Source of the DNA: Caldilineaceae bacterium
GTDB lineage: Bacteria > Chloroflexota > Anaerolineae > Caldilineales > Caldilineaceae
Direction: 5' to 3'
Assembly: GCA_022842065.1 (NCBI GenBank)
Contig: JALHQH010000011.1
Coordinates: 254,954-318,953 of the forward strand
DNA length: 64,000 bases
Positions 44,204 through 52,242 of the stretch are shown one piece after another; within the stretch, counting starts at the first letter, position 1, and the number at the start of each line of letters is the position of its first letter. The position numbers were made by a program, and so were the translations under genes. The notes under the pieces are model-generated. The model was not told the origin of the DNA and did no database searches. It saw only the letters and a list, made by a program, of their open reading frames with translations.

Positions 44204-45004
44204 TTAATGTTTGCGGTAGGCGGTGAGCAGCGTGTCAACCCAGGCCAACTGTTTGGCGTCAAGCGCGGGTGACGGCACCGGGCCCTGGTAGTCGAGACGG
44301 GTTGCATAGGCTCCCCGCTCGTAAACGGCACGGACGACCGCACCCAAATCAAGGGCAATATCTGGATCTGGCGCAAGCAGGGGTACGGGGACAACGGGAA
44401 GACGTGTATCGAGTTGAATGGCCCAGACATCAATTGTTGGGCGTTGATTGGCGCGGCCTAGCGTTACATAATAGGGCGCTGGTGGCGGCGGTGTTTCCAG
44501 GGCTGAGCGTTGCCCGCCACGCAACAGATCAATTTCCATCACATGCACCTCGGAAAGGAACAATTCACGCCGCTTACGCAGATATTTTTCGCGCTCGCGC
44601 CCGGTTCGCTTGTTGATCGGCGAAAGAATTTCGATTGCCGTGACTAAGCGGTCGGTCCCAGCCTGCCGGATCTCCACATTGGACAGGCGAAAGGGCGCTT
44701 CCAACGTAACTTGGCTTTGCGCCTGCGGTGGATCGATTACGGCATCGAGGACGGCTACCCCACTGGTTGTCGGTCTATTGCTGCCCGCTCGCCACACGCC
44801 AACATCAGGAACGGCTGTGTAGCTATCTTTGCGTGCGATCTCAATGACATCGTAGGCGATATAGGTGACCGCTGTCGCGTAGTAATCAGGCTGGATATGG
44901 GCATTTAGCTGGGCGCGTATTTCTGTGCCAAGGTCGGCATGAAAGTCAGACCAATTGCGTTGTGATTCGATATAGGGGTCCATCCCTGGAAAAGGTGAGG
45001 GCAT
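44204..45004 (-). CDS. DUF4058-family protein (copy 1)
   Basis: 266 residues. The opening MPSPFPGMDPYIE is the DUF4058 hallmark, followed by RLVTAIEILSPINKRTGREREKYLRKRREL, where E, S and K residues resemble a PD-(D/E)XK nuclease core as in Uma2-type proteins. The function is unknown. It is one of two tandem copies; the identity extends past the stop, so duplication included flanking DNA. Confidence 0.9.
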   Translation of the reverse strand: MPSPFPGMDPYIESQRNWSDFHADLGTEIRAQLNAHIQPDYYATAVTYIAYDVIEIARKDSYTAVPDVGVWRAGSNRPTTSGVAVLDAVIDPPQAQSQVTLEAPFRLSNVEIRQAGTDRLVTAIEILSPINKRTGREREKYLRKRRELFLSEVHVMEIDLLRGGQRSALETPPPPAPYYVTLGRANQRPTIDVWAIQLDTRLPVVPVPLLAPDPDIALDLGAVVRAVYERGAYATRLDYQGPVPSPALDAKQLAWVDTLLTAYRKH

Positions 45005-45055
45005 TGTCTACCTCCGTAGAATCTACTGCCTGCAACGTAGAATCAGTTCTTTCGT

Positions 45056-45853
45056 TTAATGTTTGCGGTAGGCGGTTAGCAGTGTATCAACCCAGGCCAA
45101 CTGTTTGGCGTCAAGCGCGGGTGACGGCACCGGGCCGTGATAATCAAGGCGTTTGGCATAGCCACCCCGTTTGTAAGCCGCGCGCACGACTGCGCCCAGA
45201 TCAAGCATAATATCAGGATCCGGTGCCCGCCGCGGCACAGGCACAACGGGCAGCCCCATGTTTAGTTGAATCGCCCAGATGTCGGTGGCCGCATGGCGCG
45301 CCGCACGCCAGAGGGTGACATAATAGGGGGCCAATGGTGGCGTCTCGGGTGACGAGCGTTGCCCGCCACGCAGCAGATCGATCTCCACGACATGCACCCC
45401 GATCCGTAATAGTTCACGCCGTTTGCGTTGATACTTTTCCTGTTCACGCCCAACCCGTTTGGTGATGGGCGAAAGAATTTCCAACGCAGTGACCAACTTG
45501 TCGGTGCCGGTTTGGCGGATTTCCACATTGGCCAAGCGAAAGGGCGCTTCGACGATCACACTACCCTGCCTTTGCCAGGGCTCACTCCCTCTTTCAAAGC
45601 GTTCCGATCTTTTGGCTGCTGCCGGATTACCATAGGTCAGCCATTCGTCACGGGCAGGCAACGTGGTCCGCTCATCCTGGCGGGCAATGTCGATCGTATC
45701 ATAGGCAACATAGGGAACAATGGTTGCATAATAGGTGGGCTGGATAGCTGTCATTAACCAGGCCCGTAGCTCGGCGGCCAGGCCGACATGAAAGTCAGTC
45801 CAGTTATGTTGCGTTTCGATATAAGGATCCATACCCGGAAAGGGTGAGGGCAT
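45056..45853 (-). CDS. DUF4058-family protein (copy 2)
   Basis: 265 residues, same layout as copy 1: MPSPFPGMDPYIE start, LVTALEILSPITKR middle, and a C-terminus from GPVPSPALDAKQ onward that is identical. The central part (around residues 70-110) differs most and contains a repeat-like ERFERGSE. The spacing of equivalent sites is about 850 bases. No other gene lies between. Confidence 0.9.
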   Translation of the reverse strand: MPSPFPGMDPYIETQHNWTDFHVGLAAELRAWLMTAIQPTYYATIVPYVAYDTIDIARQDERTTLPARDEWLTYGNPAAAKRSERFERGSEPWQRQGSVIVEAPFRLANVEIRQTGTDKLVTALEILSPITKRVGREQEKYQRKRRELLRIGVHVVEIDLLRGGQRSSPETPPLAPYYVTLWRAARHAATDIWAIQLNMGLPVVPVPRRAPDPDIMLDLGAVVRAAYKRGGYAKRLDYHGPVPSPALDAKQLAWVDTLLTAYRKH

Positions 45854-46163
45854 TGTCTACCTCCGTAGAATATTGAGTGAATGATGTTGCTATTATCCCA
45901 TACCTTGGCCTAAGAGGAAAGCTAGGGAATGAAATAGGGTGCGTCCTAAAAAAGGGGTGCGCTTCACAACGTCCCCGGCACAGGCGGGTGAATGGTACGC
46001 CGCAGAACCACTGCTGAGCCTGTGCCGGGGACGTTAGCCCCCAAAATCGGGACGTACCTAATGAAATATGCCGTTCCGTTGATAATGTTTGACATGCTGA
46101 AAAATTACAAGTATTCTGCAAAGATGGAAACTGTGTCTACCTTTGCAGAATACTGGGTTACCG
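45854..46163. repeat. Intergenic region with 18-base inverted repeat and MITE-like outline
   Basis: No gene is seen in these 310 bases. Arms 45968-45985 and 46018-46035 are exact complements (AACGTCCCCGGCACAGGC). Weaker outer complementarity (TAGGGTGCGTCC near 45936 and GGACGTACCTA to 46061) suggests a MITE-like element of about 125 bases. The rest is the VapB promoter region. Confidence 0.75.
46089..46154 (+). promoter_or_regulatory. VapB gene promoter with overlapping palindromic operator
   Basis: TTGACA at 46089-46094, 17 bases, TATTCT at 46112-46117. A 14-base perfect inverted repeat (46110-46123 with 46141-46154) covers the -10 box and the start of the transcript. A dyad over the promoter of an antitoxin gene is what autorepression needs; the binding itself is inferred. 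Confidence 0.65.
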
Positions 46164-46421
46164 ATGAGCCTTAATATTAAAAATAAAGAAGCGTACACGC
46201 TGGCAAATGAAATCGCCCAATTGACCGGGCAGCGTATGACAACGGTTGTGATCAATGTGCTGCGTAAACAACGACAACAACTACAACATCAACAGCGCAA
46301 AGAGACACAGCGCCACGAATTAATGGCGATTGCCAAACACTGTGCCGCCCACCTGCAACAGCCTGGTTCGGCAGTACAACATGGTGCCATGTTTGATGAC
46401 GAACAGGGGTTGCCACAATAA
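46164..46421 (+). CDS. VapB-type antitoxin-like protein without VapC
   Basis: 85 residues from the ATG at 46164. MSLNIKNKEAYTLANEIAQLTGQRMTTVVINVLRKQ matches the Rv0623/VapB-type antitoxin start, which forms a ribbon-helix-helix DNA-binding dimer; a glutamine/histidine-rich helix follows. No PIN-domain toxin follows: the next gene is ArsR. It is either solitary or has lost its partner. Confidence 0.75.
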   Translation: MSLNIKNKEAYTLANEIAQLTGQRMTTVVINVLRKQRQQLQHQQRKETQRHELMAIAKHCAAHLQQPGSAVQHGAMFDDEQGLPQ

Positions 46422-46446
46422 TTGTGAGTCTCTCATAAATTGCCTC

Positions 46447-46474
46447 TTGACATATCGATAAAAATCAATATAAT
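46447..46474 (+). promoter_or_regulatory. ArsR promoter and operator
   Basis: TTGACA at 46447-46452, 16 bases, TATAAT at 46469-46474. Between them ATATCGAT, four A, ATCAATAT (46452-46471) is a near-perfect dyad of the ArsR/SmtB kind, so the repressor would block the polymerase. The predicted transcript start is within a base or two of the ATG at 46482, i.e. leaderless. Confidence 0.75.
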
Positions 46475-46481
46475 AGCTTTT

Positions 46482-46883
46482 ATGTCAATTGACCAAAGTG
46501 TGATCACCTTTGCCAAAGCGCTTGCCGACGAAACGCGGCAAGAAATTATGAAGTTGCTCTGTTGTGAATGGCTGAGCGTCAACGATGTCGTTGCAGCCCT
46601 AGATGGCCGCGTCAACCAGCCAACGGTCAGCCATCATCTGAAATTGTTGGCTGATGCCGAACTGGTGGAAATGCGCCAGGAAGGGCGGCAACGCTTCTAC
46701 ACGCTTAACCAGGCCCGCTTTACCGTCTGTTGTGGCTCACTCATGCGCAACTTTGCGCCTAATTTTGTTGAGCAGGCAGTGGCAACCCTGGGTTGTGGCC
46801 CTGACCTTTTGCCTGAAGCAACGTTTGCCGGCGTCGCAGACATTGAACTGTTGCCGGCACCCACTGTAAAACGTAATTCGTAA
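46482..46883 (+). CDS. ArsR/SmtB-family metalloregulator
   Basis: 133 residues. The winged helix-turn-helix is clear: ITFAKALADETRQEIMKLL, VNQPTVSHHLKLLADAELVEMRQEGRQRFYTL. Candidate metalloid-binding cysteines are the CC pair in KLLCCEWLSV, at the place of the ArsR CVC site, and FTVCCGSL. The start at 46482 fits the leaderless promoter; an earlier in-frame start would be upstream of it. The C-terminal residues TVKRNS are encoded by a repeat array that supplies the stop. Confidence 0.87.
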   Translation: MSIDQSVITFAKALADETRQEIMKLLCCEWLSVNDVVAALDGRVNQPTVSHHLKLLADAELVEMRQEGRQRFYTLNQARFTVCCGSLMRNFAPNFVEQAVATLGCGPDLLPEATFAGVADIELLPAPTVKRNS

Positions 46884-46950
46884 AGCGTAAAACGTAACCC
46901 GTAAAACGTAAATCTAGCGTTGTATTTACGTTTTACGGGTTACGTTTTAC
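46865..46950. repeat. Snap-back repeat of CGTAAAACGTAA words across the arsR stop
   Basis: Arms 46887-46913 and 46924-46950 are exact complements over 27 bases; more GTAAAACGTAATTC words start at 46865 and hold the arsR stop (46881-46883). The vocabulary matches 17721-17788 and 21585-21653. It lies between arsR and the flavoprotein gene. Confidence 0.92.
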
Positions 46951-46988
46951 CCAAAAGCATCGACGTTCGTCGATATAAGGAGTGTAAG

Positions 46989-48551
46989 ATGGATTTGACA
47001 AACCTACCGGTGGCCGTGATTGGCGCTGGTCCGATTGGGCTGGCTGCGGCTGCCCACCTGGTGCAGCGCGGGGAAACACCGCTGGTTTTTGAAGCGGGTA
47101 ATGAAATTGCTGCGAATATTCGCAGTTGGGGTCATGTGCACCTCTTTTCGCCCTGGCGTTGGTGTGTGGACAAAGCTGCGGTCGCGCTGCTCGAACGCCA
47201 CGGCTGGCAGATGCCCGATGCGGAGACTTTGCCCACCGGCAACGAATTGATTGACGATTACTTGCTACCGCTGGCCCAGACGCCCGAACTGCATAGCCAG
47301 ATTCATTTGAATGCCCGTGTCGTCGGCGTTAGTCGCCGGCGCATTGACAAGATGAAGGATCTTGGCCGTGGTGATGCCCCCTTTGTGGTGCAAGTGCTGC
47401 TGAATGGGGAGGAAGAGCGTTTCCTGGTCCGCGCGGTGATCGACGCCAGTGGCACCTGGGCCACCCCCAACCCAATTGGTGCCGACGGGTTACTTGCCCC
47501 CGGTGAGCGCGCCAATGCGGACAAGATCGTCTATGGCATCCCCAATATTTTGAGCGAGGGGCGTAGCCGCTATAGGGGCAAACATGTTGCCGTCGTCGGT
47601 GGTGGCCACTCTGCGATCAACGCGATTTTGGAACTAGCTGATCTTCACAACGACGCCCCGACCACCCAGATCAGCTGGGTCTTGCGCAAAGCCAATGTGG
47701 CAGCGACCTATGGCGGCTTGGAAAATGATGAGTTGCCGGGGCGCGGTCTGCTGGGCATACGCATTAAGGAGCTAGTTGACAGCGGCGCGATTGAGGTCGT
47801 AACGCCCTTCTTTACCACGCGGATCGACCGCGTTGGAGAACAACTGCACCTGGTCGGTGATATGCCCACTGGCGAGCGCACTATTGTGGTCGACGAAGTA
47901 ATCGGGGCCACCGGTGCCCGGCCGGATCTCGCCTTCCTGCGTGAAGTCCGCCTTGATTTACACGCCGGTGTCGAAGCGCCCAGTGCCATTGCCGGGTTGA
48001 TCGATCCGAATCTGCACAGTTGTGGCAGTGTGCCGCCGCATGGTGAAAAGGAGTTGCGCCACCCGGAAAGCGGCTTCTATATGGTTGGTATGAAGAGTTA
48101 TGGCCGCGCCCCCACCTTCCTGCTGGCAACCGGCTATGAGCAGGTTCGTTCCGTCGTGGCGGGGCTGGCTGGGGATTGGGTGGCTGCGGCCGATGTCCAA
48201 CTGGCATTGCCGGAGACAGGTGTCTGTGGCGTACCGGCGGGGATCGACGCCAATGGCTTGGGCTTGGGTAGCAGTTGTTGCGGCAGCGCCCCGGCGAAGG
48301 CCCCCGCTGGGTTGATCAATTTTGATCTCGCTAGTCTGCAACTGAATGCGGCCCCGATCAGCCTAACGCCGGAGACAGCGGGCTTGATTGCGCTTGACAC
48401 GATTGCCGTGGCGGAAGGCAGTTGCTGTGGCGTTGACGCCTGTTGCACCGACGCCGCCCCCGTCGTCGCCGACAGTTGCTGTACACCAGAGACAAAACAA
48501 ACCGTCAGCGCGCAGCGCGCCCAAGTTGGAGCCAGTTCCTGCTGTGGCTGA
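46989..48551 (+). CDS. FAD-dependent monooxygenase-like protein with vicinal-cysteine tail (ArsO-like)
   Basis: 520 residues from ATG 46989, with AAGGAG upstream. The first 430 residues are a two-dinucleotide-fold flavoprotein: VAVIGAGPIGLAAAAHL for FAD and VAVVGGGHSAINAIL for NAD(P), plus EVIGATGARPD. Flavoproteins of this type occur in arsenic operons (ArsO). The last 90 residues hold five CC pairs (SSCC, GSCC, DACC, DSCC, SSCC), likely to bind arsenite, antimonite or another soft metal. Placement between arsR and an MFS exporter supports metalloid resistance; the reaction is not known. Confidence 0.78.
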   Translation: MDLTNLPVAVIGAGPIGLAAAAHLVQRGETPLVFEAGNEIAANIRSWGHVHLFSPWRWCVDKAAVALLERHGWQMPDAETLPTGNELIDDYLLPLAQTPELHSQIHLNARVVGVSRRRIDKMKDLGRGDAPFVVQVLLNGEEERFLVRAVIDASGTWATPNPIGADGLLAPGERANADKIVYGIPNILSEGRSRYRGKHVAVVGGGHSAINAILELADLHNDAPTTQISWVLRKANVAATYGGLENDELPGRGLLGIRIKELVDSGAIEVVTPFFTTRIDRVGEQLHLVGDMPTGERTIVVDEVIGATGARPDLAFLREVRLDLHAGVEAPSAIAGLIDPNLHSCGSVPPHGEKELRHPESGFYMVGMKSYGRAPTFLLATGYEQVRSVVAGLAGDWVAAADVQLALPETGVCGVPAGIDANGLGLGSSCCGSAPAKAPAGLINFDLASLQLNAAPISLTPETAGLIALDTIAVAEGSCCGVDACCTDAAPVVADSCCTPETKQTVSAQRAQVGASSCCG

Positions 48552-48588
48552 ACCTAGCGAACAGATCGGGCGGGGCGTCGTGATCGCA

Positions 48589-49848
48589 ATGACGCCCCGC
48601 CCTAAACTCTATTATGGCTGGATCGTCGTCGGTGCCCTGGCGATCACCGAGCCGATCTCGTGGGGCATTCTCTTTTATGGTTTTGGGGTGTTATTGACGC
48701 CAACCCAGTTAGAGATGGGCTGGACCCAAGCCGCAATGACCGGCGCGTTTTCGCTGATGCTGCTCATTTCCGGCATTGCGGCGGTGCCGGTCGGCCATTG
48801 GTTGGATCGGCACGGGGCGCGTGGCTTGATGACCCTTGGTTCCTGCTTGGCGGTCTTGGCCATTATCGCCTGGGCACAAGTTCAAACCTTGCTTGGTTTC
48901 TACCTGCTTTGGAGCGCGATTGGCGTTATCACCGCTATGATCCTCTATGAGCCGGCCTTTGCCGTGACTGCCACTTGGTTTGTACGTCAACGCAGCCAGG
49001 CCTTGACTGTGTTGACCCTGGGCGGTGGCTTGGCCAGTGTGATCTTTGTCCCGCTGATCACCTGGCTAATCGACCAATATGGTTGGCGCACCGCGCTCTG
49101 GCAACTGGCGATCCTGCTGGCCGTTACCACCATTCCGTTACATGCCCTTTTGTTGCGTCGCTCTCCCGCTGCCGTTGGTCTTTACCCTGATGGGGACACC
49201 CCCGCGAGGTTGCCCGCTGAAGGGTCTGAACAGCTCTCTGCTAACCGAAAACTTTCCCTTCCTAGTATTAGCGTCGGCGTGGCCTTGCGCGATCACGCAT
49301 TCTGGTGGCTCTCAACGGCTTTTGCCCTTGCCACCTTCTCTGCAATCGCCTTGGCGGTGCATCTGCTGCCCTTCCTCACCCGGCAGGGCTATTCGGCTGC
49401 CTTTGCGGCGTTGATTGCTAGCGTCTTGGGTGGCAGCCAGATTCCAGGGCGCTTGATCTTTGGGCCGGTGGGTAGTCGCCTGTCCCTGCGCGTCGTCACC
49501 GCAATCCTCTTTGCGATGATGGCCTGTGGCTTAACAATCCTCCTCCTTGCGCCGTCGCCCTGGCTGCTCATCGTTGGCGCTTCGCTCTTTGGCATGGGCT
49601 CCGGGGCAAGTTCGCCGGCACGCGCCGCGTTGGTGGCCGAGTTCTATGGCATCGCCAACTATGGCGCGATCAACGGCGTCATGACCCTGGTATCAACCAT
49701 TGCGCGCGCCGGTGCGCCAGTGGCAATGGGGCTACTCTTCACCTGGACGGGGAGTTATACTCCCGTCTTTGGCTTGTTGATTGGGTTGGCCGTCGCCTCG
49801 GTCGGCGCGACGCTGGCGACGCGTAAGCCTGTGCTCATTGCCGACTGA
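48589..49848 (+). CDS. MFS transporter of the metalloid-type operon
   Basis: 419 residues, twelve hydrophobic segments. The start is ATG 48589 (GTG 48580 also possible); an extension to 48388 overlaps the flavoprotein tail. MFS features include GHWLDRHGARG between helices 2 and 3 and WFVRQRSQALTVLTLGGGLAS. The likely job is export of the arsenical or other product of the flavoprotein; it is the third gene after arsR. It resembles oxalate/formate-type MFS proteins in the YYGWIVV opening. Confidence 0.82.
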   Translation: MTPRPKLYYGWIVVGALAITEPISWGILFYGFGVLLTPTQLEMGWTQAAMTGAFSLMLLISGIAAVPVGHWLDRHGARGLMTLGSCLAVLAIIAWAQVQTLLGFYLLWSAIGVITAMILYEPAFAVTATWFVRQRSQALTVLTLGGGLASVIFVPLITWLIDQYGWRTALWQLAILLAVTTIPLHALLLRRSPAAVGLYPDGDTPARLPAEGSEQLSANRKLSLPSISVGVALRDHAFWWLSTAFALATFSAIALAVHLLPFLTRQGYSAAFAALIASVLGGSQIPGRLIFGPVGSRLSLRVVTAILFAMMACGLTILLLAPSPWLLIVGASLFGMGSGASSPARAALVAEFYGIANYGAINGVMTLVSTIARAGAPVAMGLLFTWTGSYTPVFGLLIGLAVASVGATLATRKPVLIAD

Positions 49849-49939
49849 AATCTGTCCGATCAACTCTATCAATTTCAACTGTATATCAGAAAAACTTTGC
49901 CTTCTCCGTTCATATGGAAATAGGGATACAGATTATTAG

Positions 49940-50079
49940 TGGACAGTGGGACAGTGGACAGTGGACAGTGGGACGGTGGACAGTGGGACGGTGGACAGTG
50001 GGACGGTGGACAGTGGGACGGTGGACAGTGGACAGTGGACAGTGGACAGTGGGTTAGTCACTGACCTACTGTCCACTGC
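49940..50079. repeat. Tandem GGACAGTGG array with short complementary arm
   Basis: From 49940 to about 50053 the words GGACAGT and GGGACGGT alternate with periods of seven to nine bases; some 15 copies are visible. ACTGTCCACTGCC at 50067-50079 is the complement. In the minus-strand direction the element lies five bases after the SH3-domain gene stop (50085), and 91 bases after the MFS stop on the other strand. Confidence 0.88.
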
Positions 50080-50084
50080 CTCAC

Positions 50085-51383
50085 TCAGCCGCCGCGACGG
50101 CGCTCAAAGGTGACTGTCCAACTGTAGTGGCCGATGCAACTGAGATTGTTGACAAAGGTGCGGCAACTATCGTCATCCTGGCAATAGCCGGCGTTGATCA
50201 GACTTTCTTGATCAATGCCGCGCGGATCGGTCGAGAGCCCGGTTGCCGCTTCACTGTTGACTGGGCTGCCGTTGGCATCGCGAATTACCTTCACATCCTG
50301 GCCACTCCCCAACACAAATTCGACAATGCCATCGCCTTTGCCCTGCGCGCCCGTGACCCAGATCTCTTTGGCGCCATATTCAGCCTGTACTGCCACTCCA
50401 TTGAGGCGGTTGCCACTTTCATCCAGGACATTAACGATGAGGTTGCGCCCTTGGCCACAGTGCACAGACGGACCATCGGTCGAGCCACCATTTTCCCACG
50501 GATTCCAGAGCCGCCGGCGGGTCACGACAAAGGTGGTGGTGCCGCTGCTGGTTGGTGCGTTGGGGGCAATGGCAGTCGCTGCTGCTGTATTTTCTGCTAC
50601 CACGGGCGTCGCTATGGATGTCTTTACAGTGGGCAAACTCGGCATTGGGGTTGGGGTGACAGTCGGCGCTAGGGTCGGCAGGCCGGCAATCACCGCGGGC
50701 GCAACGGTTGGCAACGTTGACACTGTTGGCGCGACCAGAAACGCCGCGATCCAACGCCCATCGCCCAGTTGATACCAGGTGCCATCACTTGTCTGTCCTT
50801 GTACAGCAAGACGATCAGCGCTGCGCACGTTGCCGACAATCGCATAGTTAGTGCCGGGGCCGGCGCGCAGATTGGCGTTGCGCAGCGCGGTCGTACCTGT
50901 CACCGCGGAAGTCGTGCTGATGATTGCCGTGGCCGTGGGGATTGCCGTGGCGCGTAAGTTGCGTAACATTGGCGTCACCCTCACCGTTGGTGTCGCTGAC
51001 AGTGGTGGGGTTGCGGTTGCCACCAAACGCCGGGCTGGGGTCGGCGTTACTACTGCTGTCAGCGTGCCTGCATTGTGCTCTACCACCAAGGCGGCCAGCC
51101 ATTGGCCATCACCGACCTGATACCAATTGCCATCCGGACTCGTTGCTGTGATCGTGATTGTTTGGCCGGCGCGTACCTTGCCGACGGCGGCGTGGACCGT
51201 CCCTGGTCCCGCACGTAGGTTTGTATTATACAGAATAATCCCCTGGGCAGCCGGCCCTTGGGTAACAGTGGGCGGTGGCGTCGGTGTCTGCGCTTTGGCT
51301 GTTGTGGCGACCCACAAACTCACCATGGCAATGAGCAAGATCGTCAGCCACCACCGGTTTACCCACAATTGTTGCCGCTTCAT
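50085..51383 (-). CDS. Secreted protein with two SH3b domains
   Basis: 432 residues from the ATG at 51383, preceded by GGAGGAAAG; longer starts are poor. A signal peptide ends near AKAQT. Two bacterial SH3 modules (NTNLRAGPGTVHAAVGKV and NANLRAGPGTNYAIVGNV, each followed by a DGxWYQxGDG motif) are separated by Thr/Pro/Ala-rich linkers. The C-terminal 130 residues form a distinct domain with four cysteines. SH3b modules bind cell wall, so it probably acts in the envelope. Confidence 0.86.
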   Translation of the reverse strand: MKRQQLWVNRWWLTILLIAMVSLWVATTAKAQTPTPPPTVTQGPAAQGIILYNTNLRAGPGTVHAAVGKVRAGQTITITATSPDGNWYQVGDGQWLAALVVEHNAGTLTAVVTPTPARRLVATATPPLSATPTVRVTPMLRNLRATAIPTATAIISTTSAVTGTTALRNANLRAGPGTNYAIVGNVRSADRLAVQGQTSDGTWYQLGDGRWIAAFLVAPTVSTLPTVAPAVIAGLPTLAPTVTPTPMPSLPTVKTSIATPVVAENTAAATAIAPNAPTSSGTTTFVVTRRRLWNPWENGGSTDGPSVHCGQGRNLIVNVLDESGNRLNGVAVQAEYGAKEIWVTGAQGKGDGIVEFVLGSGQDVKVIRDANGSPVNSEAATGLSTDPRGIDQESLINAGYCQDDDSCRTFVNNLSCIGHYSWTVTFERRRGG

Positions 51384-51785
51384 AGCTAGTTTGCTTTCCT
51401 CCTCAATGACCCAGTTATACACCAAGCTTCGTGATTGTTGGCGGATGTGGACCGTTTCGCGCACACGTAACCGCGCCATATTGGCCGTTATGCTGCTTTT
51501 TGTCAACCTCTGGCGTCGCAGGCGGTGACAAAAAATTACCTATCCAGATGACCAGGAGAAAACTCCACTGGCTGTCGGGTGTCAAGCCCCGGCTTTTGCT
51601 TTATACTGGAGCGTGGTTCTATGCTCATTGATCAATGTTCAGATCAGGTAATAGAGCTTTCACATCGGATACTCACTTCAGCCCCACCCCCCGCTCCAGT
51701 GAATCGGTCAAATCTATGGTTGTCAATGTAGATACGAGGTTGGTGTATTGTGCGCCAACACGTTGATCGGATAAGGAGCTTACCC
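51384..51785. promoter_or_regulatory. Intergenic region with minus-strand promoter
   Basis: No gene is seen in these 402 bases. A minus-strand promoter candidate for the SH3 gene is TTGACA (complement of 51501-51506), 17 bases, CAATAT (complement of 51478-51483), with a leader near 90 bases. For the plus-strand gene at 51786 only weak matches are present. Confidence 0.45.
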
Positions 51786-52205
51786 ATGATGAATCGTTTA
51801 GATCAAACCCAATTGGAACAGCATGTCCTGATTTTGGGCTGGCTACACATTGTCGGCAATCTTTTTTTTGTGCTACTTGGGATCTTGTTGTTTTTCTTTC
51901 TGAGCAGCATCGGCGCCGTAACAGCTGATCCGCAGGCTGTAGTCGTCCTGGGCTTGGTCGGCACCTTTGTCGGCGCGCTGTTGACGCTGCTTGGCCTGCC
52001 GGGTATTGTTGCCGGCTTTGGCCTGTTGGCACGCAAAGCCTGGGCACGCTATCTTGCCATTGTGCTGAGCCTGCTGAATCTCTTCAATCTACCCATCGGG
52101 ACGGTGATCGGCGTTTATACGCTGTGGGTGCTCATGCAAGACGCGGCCCCGCACTTTTTTGTGACGGAGACGATGGCGCACCCGGCCACACTCGCCCCTC
52201 AGTAA
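51786..52205 (+). CDS. Small integral membrane protein
   Basis: 139 residues from ATG 51786 (ATG 51789 equally possible), with AAGGAG eight bases upstream. Three or four hydrophobic segments: one from about residue 15, one around LGLVGTFVGALLTLLGLPG, and one around ARYLAIVLSLLNLFNLPIGTVIG. The arrangement resembles DUF-type membrane proteins with a YTLWVLM end, but I cannot name a family. It precedes the serine-hydrolase gene by 37 bases. Confidence 0.65.
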   Translation: MMNRLDQTQLEQHVLILGWLHIVGNLFFVLLGILLFFFLSSIGAVTADPQAVVVLGLVGTFVGALLTLLGLPGIVAGFGLLARKAWARYLAIVLSLLNLFNLPIGTVIGVYTLWVLMQDAAPHFFVTETMAHPATLAPQ

Positions 52206-52242
52206 AGCCCTGGCGCGCTTGCTGTGACGAGCCACCCAAGGA

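Noticed and set aside
46164..46883. VapBC pair
   Set aside because: The gene after the VapB-like frame is an ArsR regulator with its own promoter, not a PIN-domain protein.
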